This document shows, in pieces, positions 25,870-36,900 of a DNA stretch of 64,000 nucleotides. Each line of letters starts with the position of its first letter. Positions within the stretch are counted from its first letter, which is position 1. Source of the stretch: Annulohypoxylon bovei var. microspora (lineage: Eukaryota > Ascomycota > Sordariomycetes > Xylariales > Hypoxylaceae); the NCBI GenBank assembly GCA_022836615.1, contig MU405242.1:241254-305253 (forward strand), written 5' to 3'. Under the pieces are notes generated by a model. It was not told the DNA's origin and did not search any database. It saw only the letters and a list, made by a program, of their open reading frames with translations. Made by a program: the position numbers and the translations under genes.

Positions 25870-27264
25870 ATGGCGACGGAAGCTGGAGAAACGGTGCAAG
25901 TTGCAAGTGAAAGGGTAGATGTTCCAGAGCCTGCTCGCTTCTCATGGCTGTAAGTTAATGACTCTACGTCTAGAAACTGATCATCTATATTAACCTCTAT
26001 TTGAAGACAACCTCATGTTATCTTTGTCGTCATCCTCGTTGGCGAGGAGGAGACCCCCTTCGGCATTCAAAAAGACTTCCTCTGCGCCAAGGCTGCTTTT
26101 TATCACGCTCATTTCGCTGGTAAGCAGAGTGGTGAAGAGACTGAGAGCGAGAAAATCGAGCACGTCGTTAGACTGCCACAAGCCACCCCTGAAGTTTTCG
26201 GATTCGTCCAAAACTTCTTATACACCGGTAGACTCTTTACTGATGTAGAGTCACTCCCCGGTTATGAAGTTCTAATATCTACCTGGAAGCTTGGTCATGA
26301 GCTGGGTATCGATGGTCTCTGCGATGAAGCCCTCGACGCTATGGCCGAGTGTAGGCGTATCACTCACCACATCCCAGCCACTCCCCTTCTCGTGCAAGCA
26401 TGGAAAGATGCCCCGGAGGGCTCTTCTATCCGCAAGCTCCTTCTGAATTGGGCTGCCGAGTACATCAGATCTTCCGAATCTCGTCAAGAGTTCACTAAGT
26501 CGCTTCCACAGGAAGTGTTGAGTGAACTTGTAATTGCCATGAGCCATCTCAACTCTTCGCCTGTCATACAGGTTAATCATCTCCCATCTCCCACCAGTCA
26601 TAACCAGCGCAAGAACGTACATTACCTCGAAGCTGAGGATAGCGACGGTGAATCTCACCACAAGGTGCAGAAACACCGACATTCGGATATTATACCGAAT
26701 CGCCCGAACCAGACCGAACGAAAGGCTGGGCCCAAGAAGTCTGCCCCGAGAGCATCGCTCCCCGCGCCAAAACCAGTTAAGGTCAAACGATCAAGCCTTA
26801 GCCACGCGGATGACCAACAATATTCATCGGATCAGAAGCTTAACTTTTGCGCCGACCTGCTCAGTAGGATGCTGTCTGGCCCTGGTAAGTTCCCTTTCGA
26901 CTTTGCTCCTTGCCGATCTATTTTTACTAATACGATGATAACAATAATAGGCTTTTGGACCCGTCTAGTCGGTCCATTCCGTGAACCCGTCAGACCAACT
27001 GAGGATGGCGTACCGGATTATCTGGAGAAAGTCAAGAAGCCGATGGATCTTAGCACGGTCAAAGGCAAGATGGATCGTCGAGAGTATAACAACGAACAAG
27101 AGTTCTTGACCGACGTCCGCCAAATCTTCAACAACTGCTATATGTATCACAAACCAGGCTCGGCGATGTGGGCCAACTGTGAGAAGTTCCAGAAAACGTT
27201 CGAGGAGAAGTATGGAACTATGCCGAAATGGATTGCCAAGATGGAGGGCGATGAAGCCGCCTAA
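25870..27264 (+). CDS. BTB/POZ-bromodomain fusion protein
   Basis: Exons 25870-25949, 26007-26884 and 26951-27264 give 423 residues. Residues about 27-140 read as a BTB/POZ fold: HVIFVVILVGEEETPFGIQ, then FLCAKAAFYHAHFAG, then LPQATPEVFGFVQNFLYTG. A helical region follows (to about 215), then a Lys/Ser/Pro-rich linker. Residues about 303-415 are a bromodomain: FCADLLSRML, GPFREPV, PDYLEKVKKPMDLSTVKGKM, EFLTDVRQIFNNCYMYHKPG. BTB domains mediate self-association or Cullin-3 binding, and bromodomains read acetyl-lysine, so a chromatin-linked adaptor role is inferred. The residue that normally is the acetyl-lysine-contacting Asn is His386 here. The second intron (66 nt) is stop-free and in phase, so retention would insert 22 residues into the bromodomain. 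Domain calls are firm; function is not. Confidence 0.9.
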
Positions 27265-28191
27265 TATTTCTGCCTTTTTTGTTTTATAGGCGAGGATCTG
27301 GTTACTGGCGTCTCCCCACACAATCACGTTCAACCTCGTATAATTTGACCCTAATACATCGAGGATGATTCGATGAACCGACTTGAGATTGGGCTCTTGG
27401 TCGGACTTGTACTTGTATACGGAGGGGATCTGGCACATATTCGTACCACCGGGCGTCAAACGGCACGTTCGTGGTCGTCAAGGGTGTTAATTATCGCCGA
27501 GGCCTATGTAGGGCAGAAGGGGTCGGCGGATTCTCGATACCGGATTGGTCTTGCAACGAATTTGTTTTTTGCATCATAGTGTCGTGGTATGCTTGGCCGG
27601 CGGTGATTTTATTTCACGAGTACCTACCTACCTACTTACTATACGAAGAACTCACGAGATTCGGACGGCCTTAATTAAACTGGAAGTCGCTTCGTTCGTC
27701 TACCTAATATATGACCTTTAACCATCTGGAATGTGTTACATTTGCAAGGCATTTGGCTTTCTGCCTTATGTTGTGTTGTAGGGTTCTATTATGACCCATT
27801 GCTTGAGCTGATGAATAGGAGCATTGTTTATGCTAGCTACATAGGTAATCGTGACACGTAGAAAAAGACAGCAGCTTCAAACTGCCTCTGATAGGTAACT
27901 AAATACCGTGGCGTACAACCATCACGATACGAGCTCCATCAGCACGGAGTCAAACATGCATATCACAGACGTGATGTTTCCAAGCATTTCAAATTAACGT
28001 AGCTCATCACATTAAGTAACCTATCACCCTAACAAGAGACCCGGCTAGAATTGGCGATGCCAGGTAATCAATTTACCTACCTAGCCAGACAAGCACACAA
28101 ATTCGCAACCCCTAGGTGAACGCCGCCGGCCTAGCCTCCTCATGGATCATCTACCATATCGTCGTAACCCATCATCGATCACCGCCTATGT
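27265..28191. other. Convergent intergenic region, BTB-bromodomain gene and mcm3
   Basis: The shared 3' flank of two convergent genes, 927 bp. It contains short frames only, GGTA/TACC-rich sequence and no recognisable gene. It presumably holds both polyadenylation regions. Confidence 0.6.
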
Positions 28192-31006
28192 CTAGATCTT
28201 GTACACCAAGTTACCATCCGTGTACCTATTTTTTTATTATGTTAGCATCGATATGACCTGCGCTTGAGATAGCAGGGGTACGAGTAACAAGCACTTACAT
28301 GATCTGATTCGCATCGTCCATCTTCTTGAGCGCCTTGACGGCCTCCTCGCGCGAGAACGCGTCGCCGCGGCCCTCGACGCGGCGGTTCACCGCGGCGATG
28401 ACCTCGTCCACGTCGGCCGAGTCGTCGTCGAACACCTCGGTGCTGAGCAGCTGGCCCAGCGCCGTGCGGAACACGGCGAGCCGCTGGGGCGTGATCGGGA
28501 CGTCGAGGTTCAGGTCCGCGGCGCTGGACGCCAGGGCCGCGTCTTGCGACTCTTCGTTCTGCGTCTCGAGCTGCGAGGAGGGCACCGAGGAGGCGAAGGA
28601 GAGCTGCGATGTCGCGGGCGCGTTGGACGAGGACGCGGCCCCGTTTCGTCTGGGCCGTTGCGGCGTCGCGTTGTATAGGTCGTCGTCGTCGACGGTGTCG
28701 TTGCCTGGCTCGGGAGAGCGGGCCGGGGTGCGGGCGCTCGCGCCGTTCGTGCGGCGGCTGCCGTTGGTCGAGGGCTGGGCGCGGGCGGTCGTTCGGGTCG
28801 ACGGGGCGGTCCTACCGCGAGCCGTCGATCCCCTGAAACTGCTATCGCCGCGGTCGTCATCGTCGTCGCTGTCGTCTCCCGACGAGTCCGACTCTACTCG
28901 TTGCGTCCGTCTCCGTTTTCGCTTCGTCTCGTCCTCTACGACCTCCTTGAACAGGGCGAACCGCAAGATCGCCTCGGCCGCTAGCGCGTCCCGGTCGTCC
29001 ACCCGGTTCGAGAGGCGGGACTTGGCGTGTGCGGTTGCTAGACGGATCAGCGTCTCCAACGTACGGACCGTCAGGGGCGATGTTCTCCTCTGGTTGCCCT
29101 CCATCTCGTCATTGCGCAGGCCGACGTAAATATCCGCGATGCGGTCCGACGCGTCCTGGGTTAGCACCGGCTTGACTCTGTTCTTCGCGTACTGTATGTA
29201 CTTCTTCATGAACGGGATGCTGAGAACCTCCTTCCGCTTGTTGGCGCCGCGGCCGGAGGTTATGGTAACACCCGCGTGAAGCATGGCGTCGTATTTCTCG
29301 TACACGTCGGTACTCTTCTGGGTGGCGTCCTGACTCTGCAATGCGACGCCGAGGGCTTGCTGGCCGTTCTCGCGGACGGGGGCGCCTTCGTCGGTGCCGG
29401 GTTGTCGGTAGCGATGCATGCGTAGTACGTGCTCGGATACCTGGCGATCTCGGGCGTCCTCGATGTCATCCGTGACGACGAATAGGAGATCGAAACGGGA
29501 AAGTAAAGAATCCGGAAGCGCGATGTTCTTGTGGGGATCCTTGTGCGTGTCGTATTGGCCGAAGATAGGGTTGGCAGCCGCAATGACACTGCAACGGGCG
29601 TTAAGCGACGTATGAATACCTGCCTTGGCGATGGTGACGGTTTGCTGTTCCATAACTTCGTGGATAGCGACTCGATCGATATCTGACATCTTATCGAACT
29701 CATCAATACAGACAACTCCCCTGTCTGCCATAACCATAGCACCTGCTTCCAGCCTTCTCTCACCCGTCTCCTTGTCCGTTGTGACGGCTGCTGTTAGACC
29801 AACACCTGAAGAGCCGCGACCGGTGGTGGCAATGGCCAACGGGGCGGTATTAAGCACAAAACGTAGAAGTTGAGATTTGGCTGTCGAAGGATCACCGACC
29901 ATGAGAATATTGATGTCACCTCTCAAATGTGTACCGTTCTCTAGATTCTTCTCCATACCACCCAGCAGCATGAGCAAGATCGCCTTCTTGATATAGTCAT
30001 GTCCAAAGATACTAGGAGCCAATGACTGTGATAAAAGTTCGAATAGGTTCCTTTTCTTGGCGACTTTGTTGATATTTCGAATATCGGTATCGGTGATAGT
30101 GGCCGTCGCGATGCCTCCGCTCGCCTTAGACGAGAGAAGTACGATGTTGTTCGCTAGGATTATCGTCTTAAATAGTGCGCTATTGTGATTCGTGTTTCGG
30201 TTTCCAAGTGTTCGGAAGATACCGACCAGTTGTACTCTGTCGCCAGGTTTTACTTTATCGACAAGATCGTCGTCTAGAATGACATCCACACCACGTGGTA
30301 GTTGACCGGCGGGGGCTCTCTCGGGCATTTCTTGTATCGAGATGGTCTGATGATCTCTATATGTGCAGAATCCATATTCTGTTAGGAGCGGGTTACCTTC
30401 CTCGTCCTCTTGGGGATAGACGCTCGATGTGGTTACCCCATTAGTCATGGTTTGATCGCGATATTCGCGGAAGTGGAAAATGTTTTTCTTTTCGTTGAAA
30501 TGCACACTCTTGACGACTTTCGGTCTGATTAGCGAACATCTTGTGACGATACCTTCGATCGACACCATATAGTTTAGGTGATTGGACGATAGGGTCCTCG
30601 GATTGCAAGCGTTGAGACCGAAACTGCCAGCCCAAGCGCAGTAGTACAAGACATCTGGGTCGGTTTGTTCTGGTCGTGCTTGAGGGATGGTCTTTACGAT
30701 CTCCTTAAGTGCATGATTGAATGCTAGAGTATAATCGAATGGATCGAATAGAAGACCGTCTGCGACTTCGGGGTTGTGGTCGCGAACGTGGTCTAGATTC
30801 ACTACTAAGCGCTTTTGATTCTTCTGAAGCATTAGGATGATATCGGATCGGTAGCTCCTCGCACGAGGATCATCTTTTCAAAAATATATTTGTTAGTATC
30901 ATGAGGTCAGCACTTTTTCACCGAATAACTCACGAGGATCAAGGAACTCCTCGGCCAAACGAATTCGTTCCTTGGCCGCTTCATCTCGAAGCATAAAACT
31001 GTCCAT
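28192..31006 (-). CDS. mcm3: DNA replication licensing factor MCM3
   Basis: Three exons on the minus strand (31006-30934, 30873-28299, 28225-28192) give 893 residues. A 24-codon first exon supplies the conserved N-terminus leading into DPRARSYRSDI. A 34-nt last exon replaces a stop that would otherwise fall at 28295-28297, and ends in the hydrophobic YTDGNLVYKI. The AAA+ core shows MCM Walker A GDPSTAKS (about 351-358), Walker B VVCIDEFD (about 411-418) and arginine finger SRFD (about 483-486). A basic stretch KRKRRR (about 675-680) beside an Asp-rich run looks like a nuclear localisation signal, followed by a disordered Ser/Arg/Thr linker and a C-terminal winged-helix region. MCM3 is one of six subunits of the replicative MCM2-7 helicase. 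The 3' third of the coding sequence is visibly more GC-rich than the rest. Confidence 0.97.
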
Positions 31007-32027
31007 GATGCCTAACTTTCTTCCGTAATTGGTTGTGTGAGTTATGGAGAAATCAAACAATTAGTTACAGTAGTAAGTTGAGGCTATCTACTCCTCAGAT
31101 AAACTTCGTGGGCAAGATATCGAGAGATAGGATTCAAGTGGGGAGGCTTTAGACTTGCACTGGAATTGGTTGTTTAGGAAAGGGGCAGAGGGGGAATCGA
31201 AAATCATGTCGCGTCCCAGACCGCGTTTTTCGCGTGCCGTGTTTAAGTGGTTGCAGATGCCCCATGCCCCGCCTTGATTAAACCTTAATATGGTAAGTTA
31301 CAAAGTCCGATAATCTCCACGTTCCTGGATTATATAATCTCGTTATACTTTGCAAAGACTTTCTATTTTTATTTTTAGTACTTAACGAGAATTCCTCAAT
31401 TCGATGTCTTGAATCAAACATGAGCTTTTGCTATTAACTTTTTCTTGATTATTTCTAAACTCGGATATTAGACTATGAAGCTCTTAGTAAAGACACGGGA
31501 GCACCTTACTGCTTAGGTAATTCCTTCGTATTCAAAAATAAACTACCTAAAACCATTCTCATACAAAGAGTTTCTCTTAAGAGCTATTGTCAAGAATCGC
31601 TCTCGAAGTCATCATATTGAAACGAATCGCTATTATAAATCATTTACGTAAGGTGATTCGAATGCGTTTCATGCATTTCGGTCAAGAAAGCACTTGCCTT
31701 GAGTTGAATGATTGGTGTGACAGACATAACCGGTGAAGTGTTATCAGTGTCTTAGCGACCTAGGTACCTAGCAGGTAGTGGCCTAAGCGCGTCGGCACCA
31801 GCCGAAGCTACACCTAAAGCGCCCCCAATTCAATCATCCTGACGGAAGTCGCTCCTACTCCTAATTCATGCGGCGACAGTTCTAGAAGTCGTAAACCTAA
31901 ACTCAACATCAATATCCTAACAATTACGACGACTTTGAAATCGGCCTCCTATTTTTCGCCTTCGCATTCGAACCTGAGTTTTGTACTACTTCCGGGAAAG
32001 TAGGAAGTTGGCAATAGGAATAGAACC
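31007..32027. other. Divergent promoter region of mcm3 and exo70
   Basis: The 1,021 bp between two head-to-head start codons. It holds a CGCG-T5-CGCG dyad on the mcm3 side, a CCTAGG palindrome (about 31758-31765) and AT-rich tracts. No coding sequence is seen. Confidence 0.65.
31222..31234 (-). promoter_or_regulatory. SBF/MBF-like cell-cycle dyad upstream of mcm3
   Basis: The plus strand reads CGCGTTTTTCGCG, about 216 bp upstream of the mcm3 start. On the mcm3 strand it reads CGCGAAAAACGCG, which contains the CGCGAAA form of the yeast SBF consensus (CRCGAAA) and part-matches to the MBF core. MCM genes are G1/S-regulated in fungi, so a cell-cycle role is plausible. It is inferred from sequence only. 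Confidence 0.35.
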
Positions 32028-33991
32028 ATGGCAGTGGGACTTTCCAACGGCCGCCATGCTGCTGACGAGGAAGCTCGTGCCGAGGTCGACGTGCTCAACT
32101 CACGACTAGAGAAGACGACTCAATTGACTAAGAAGATCCAAGCATGTCTAGGAAGATTGGAAGCTACTGGGAAGAGCGTGCGAGATGTATCCGGCCCCCT
32201 TACTGGAGAGACGAAAAGGCTTCAGGTCTTGGGGAATAGTCAGTTCATTCTCGCCTACCATCACCTACTATCTTATGGGATATTTCCTTATACTAATTTC
32301 ATAACCCTTCCCTAGATATCGAAGCAGTCATCGCAGCTATCGAGCGTCTCCGCCAGCCCGGTGATTCGAAGAACGATGAGGAAGCTATTATCCGCCAGGG
32401 TCCCGAAAAGGCCGGGCTATCCAACTACCTAAACTCGATCAAGAGGTTGAATAAGGCGCTAGAAAATATGAAGAGCTCGAATCTTCGTGCGAATCAGCAG
32501 ACCATGGCCGACCTTCAACGATTAATCAAGTCTGGTAATACCCAACTGGAAAACTCGTTCGACAAGATGCTGCGGGGAGAGACGCCGCGCTCGATTGAGC
32601 CGCTGCAGTACACGACTAAAAATACGCCATTCCCCCTCTTATCCCAAGACAAGATTTCGCGCCTAAGTCTTATGAACTCTTACGTGTCCGGTAACTCATT
32701 GTCCGAAAACCCACTAATCAAAATCTATGCCGATGTGAGAGCGCAATATCTATCACAGACTCTCATAAACCTTGCATATGCGAGCGTCAACACGGCCAAG
32801 AAGAAGAGTCCCGATGCTATCTACCGGGCCGGCACCAATGGGATTGGCATGTACGCCCAGGCGATGGAAGGCTTATTTGTTGCCGAATACGACAACATCT
32901 GCAACATATTCCTGCGGCAGGACTGGGGACCGGCTTTTCAAATGACCTGTCAAGCCCCGCTGGCTGAATTGGCGAGAACAATCCGCGAACTAAACAATCA
33001 CATCAAGGCCCATCTCAACACAGACTGTTACCTCGCATATGAGGTCACCGAGATTATGTCCAATCTGTCCAGCAATATCGAGGAGCGCACGGGGGAACTC
33101 AAAGCAACCTTGGCCGCCGCATTGAAACCAGTGCGTGAGACGGGCAAGTCTTCACTTGCCGAGTTGCTCGAGGACACGAAGCGAAGGGTGGGGGGGATGC
33201 AAGCTCTCCCCTCGGATGGCTCGCCAGTCCCTGTAGTCTCTGAGACGATGCAACGCTTGCAAACCATGGTCGACTTTCTCAGACCAATATCTAGCATTAT
33301 GATATCGCTAGGCGACGGTGGGTGGAAGTCGGGCGCGGCGGCGAATACTAGTATGGACGGGATACCTAGTTTGGCATCGTTCGACATCGGCGCTGACGGG
33401 AAGGATATTTTCGCTCACTATTGTGCCGATACGATAGATGCGTTGATGTCGGCGCTCGAGCAGAAGACGAGGGTATTATTGAAGGGGAAGTCGGTCTGGG
33501 GTGTCTTTGTGGCCAACAGCATAACCATCATCGAGCGTATGGTTCGGGATTCTGACTTAAAGCCGCTTCTAGAAGGCAGGCTCAGCAGCTTGGAGGGCTG
33601 GCGCAAAAAGGCAAAGGCCTACTATTCCGACGCGTCCAGAGATGTGTCGATGCATCTGTTAGACGCGATCCACACGAATCGGTCCCAGAGACCCGCTTCG
33701 GGTTCATCCGAGTCCACGTCGATCCTGAAAGGGCTGAGCAGCAAGGACAAGGACAACATTAAGACCAAGTTCCAACTTTTCAATGCGTCCTTCGACGAAC
33801 TAGTGGCTCGGCATAAGACGTACAGCATGGAACGAGAAGTGAGGCAGATGTTCGCGAAGGACGTGCAGCAGATGCTCGAACCTCTCTACAACCGCTTCTG
33901 GGATCGTTACCACGAGATAGACAAAGGCAAGGGCAAGTACGTCAAGTACGACAAGTCGTCAATCGCCGCCGTCTTTCTCAGCCTTTACTGA
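32028..33991 (+). CDS. exo70: Exocyst complex component Exo70
   Basis: Exons 32028-32238 and 32316-33991 (intron 77 nt) encode 628 residues, the usual length for fungal Exo70. The N-terminal helical region starts AVGLSNGRHAADEEARAEVD and continues LTKKIQACLGRLEATGKSVRDVSGPL. The junction gives LGNNIEAVIAAIERLRQP, keeping the conserved frame. The body is an all-helical rod ending in the basic C-terminal segment KYVKYDKSSIAAVF, which in this family contributes to PI(4,5)P2 and Rho-GTPase binding. Exo70 tethers secretory vesicles to the plasma membrane at growing hyphal tips as part of the octameric exocyst. No catalytic motif is expected. The start ATG lies in a good context (ACCATGG). Confidence 0.95.
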
Positions 33992-36900
33992 TGGGGTGCC
34001 GAGACATCTGCCGGCGACTGCAACTGTTGGAAATATGAACCATTTGAGCGTCACGAAAATATCCCAGACGAATCCTGAGAAAGCCTTGTATGCGGCGATC
34101 ATCAGACGATTTCGTGGTATATGCTACTGTATAACCCAGGATTGGAGCTGTAAGTCAATATCTATTTATTTCCGGGCACGCTTCATATGCACGGTAGCTA
34201 AAACCTGAAAGTGAAGCTTGGATGCGAGTGGGGGTCACAAGGCCAAGGTGACTGAATCGAGGAATGATGCACCAGCGTTAAGCTCCGTCGCGGTACCAAA
34301 GATTTGGACATGCATGCTGCGACGGGCGACTCTTGTTTTTTGTTTAGAAGTATACCGTATACCCTTTCGGCCCGCCCTAGAGCTTGGGAGAGTAATGTTA
34401 CATGGAGGATCATCTGCCGGACCTGGCCATGTTCAAGAGTATCCTTATATCCTTATATCGAGAGTGGCCTGATGAGCTGTATCCGACGTAAGACGGTTAT
34501 GCTGTCGTGGGGAGCAGCTCCACTAGGCCGGAACCCCAGAGAAGATGAGATATCAAAATGTGATATGTGACTAATTTGCTGCTGGGCTAGACAAAAAGGA
34601 TACGTGCCTGCATCGACGATCGAGGGAACGTCAAGGTCATGGGGAAACCCGTCCCAAAGTAACGCCTTTCAGCGGAAACTCCTTCACCAGAGAATCCAAA
34701 CTATGGGAATTCCTGTGGGACTGGGGCTATCTGCGTTGCTATCGCTTGGCATATGTTGCTTAAGTAATTCGTTCCCTTGTCGGTCGACCTGCATGCAGGA
34801 ATCGATGCTTTCCTGGCAGGGCCCGGGCCTTGGCCCCTCAAGGTGAGGTCGGTGAATTTCGGGTCTAGCTCTGGAGCTGATGTGCAAGGGAGCAGCGGCG
34901 ACCGCCAGAAACCGTCACGATTCGCGCGCTGCGTCCGGACCATTCCCACCAGATGCTATCCAAGGGAACCAAGGGAACCAAGGGGGGCTGGCTCACCTTG
35001 GTATTATTGATTAATCCTCTCTATTGTCATATCCGTCTTTCACTTCCTAGCCAAGTGGACCACCAAGTAGCAATGTGGCTCTCTCTCAGGCCCTAGACTC
35101 CTCCGTGCGTGCTTGAACAAATGTACCCCTCTTTCCCAGGGTATACCGGTTTAGGTATTGTGTCTAATCGTCGTTTTCGACGTCTTCCGCGATCTTGACC
35201 TAGGTATGCCACATAACTCACGCATGTATATCTGGCTAATAGCTCGCGGCCAGTCAGTTCTCTCGCATCCTGGACGATTTACTCGTTACACAGCAGCAGG
35301 CAACAACACAGCGCAGCGCAGCGATGCCCAATTCGACTTCTATGTGGCTCCACAAGATCCGTCGATTCCTCCAACTTGGGAGAACTGACGAGACCGCTGC
35401 GAGCTAGCTAGCTAACTACTACCCCGGCCGACATTGCCTGGTAACTGGTTGGCTACACCCTACGTACGCGCACTTACATGTGTATAGTGTCCGTCGTTGC
35501 CGTCTGTTGCACGGACAGACGGCGGGCGGAGAGGGTATAGGAGCACAGACTGTCAATCCCATTCCCCAAGAGTCTAGTTCGCTCGGGCGGTCGTAGCCTA
35601 CCAGTAGGTCTTGCAGCCAGTTCGCTGGTAGCTAGGAACAAAACGCAGCCACGGCGAATGAGAGATGACCTACATCAAGCTCTCCTGCAACCCGCTATGC
35701 AGGACCGGACAGGACAGGAACGATTCACGCTGCATTGACCACCCACCCTGTCCGTCCGTGCTCCACTGAGCTCAACAAGACCCTCGCCCCCTTCCAACGC
35801 GACATCGCCAAGTCTGCTGCTTTGCTGCCATGCATGCTGCAGCGCGCCCGCTAGCGCTCTTCCTACAGGGCTGGGACTACCTAATCGCTGCAGGCTAGCG
35901 GTGCGCCTCTCGAAGCCCGCTTACTTATTTTCCTCTTAGATGATGCGGATGCGGTTTGGTTGGAATATGTTCGCGCCATGTAGGCGCCTACTAATGGATA
36001 GGCGTATGTATGTATGTGTAAGGCCATTCATACGTCGGCCAGCCAATCCTTCCCCGGAAAAGGAAACCCTTGCGATAATGATAATGTTAATAGGGGGAGC
36101 CGTAGCTGTGAGAGGAGAGCAGTCGAATCCGAAGCTTCCATGATAACGAGAACACGCGGCACGCCTTCCTCCTACTCGCCTTACCGCATGTAGGTAGGCT
36201 GTCCCAAAAGCTTGTTAGATGACGATGGCTCCCGCTGGGGTTTCATCGCCATTGAGTAAAGCGTATATCAGATATCAGAATGCACATCGATGATTCGATA
36301 TCCTCCCCACCGACCCTAAAATCGATCGTGTTGGGTTCGCCCTTCCGCGTTCGGGCTGATTGGATCTCGGTCGTGGATGGGTGATGGGTTCGCCCTAGTG
36401 AATGGCAGGAAAGGGGGGGCCAGCAGGGCACCCTATCGATGCTACTTACTTATTCCCCGGGATTTACGGAGCTACATGGCATTTTGGATCAGTCCCGTCT
36501 GTTTTCGTCCGTCTACCGATGTTGTTGTATACACCCCTGCCTTCATCCGCGCAGCTTTCGACTTCCTTCTGTTTCATTATGCCGAGGGGAGAGGTAAGAA
36601 TGGCGATAGGTAGCTGATGTAGCTTTGGCTGCTCCCATGATCCATCCCGGTTCGTGGGTTAATAGCTCATGTACATGATGATGATGTATACGTAGAATCA
36701 TTGTCGAACATGAGAGGCGCTACGTGGCCCACGCTTGCTCATTATGACATCCCATGGCGAGACATTATAACTCGTAATCCATATAGTACCGCGAAACAAG
36801 GTATATCCCAAAGAAGGAAGCACAATGCGGCAAGCGGCAATGGACAACGGGCAATTTTGCCCTATAGCTACCTACCTAGGTAATAACTAAGCCTGCTTAG

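Noticed and set aside
28326..29129. 267-codon plus-strand frame antisense to mcm3
   Set aside because: Ser/Arg-rich mirror of a GC-rich coding region; mcm3 on the other strand is certain.
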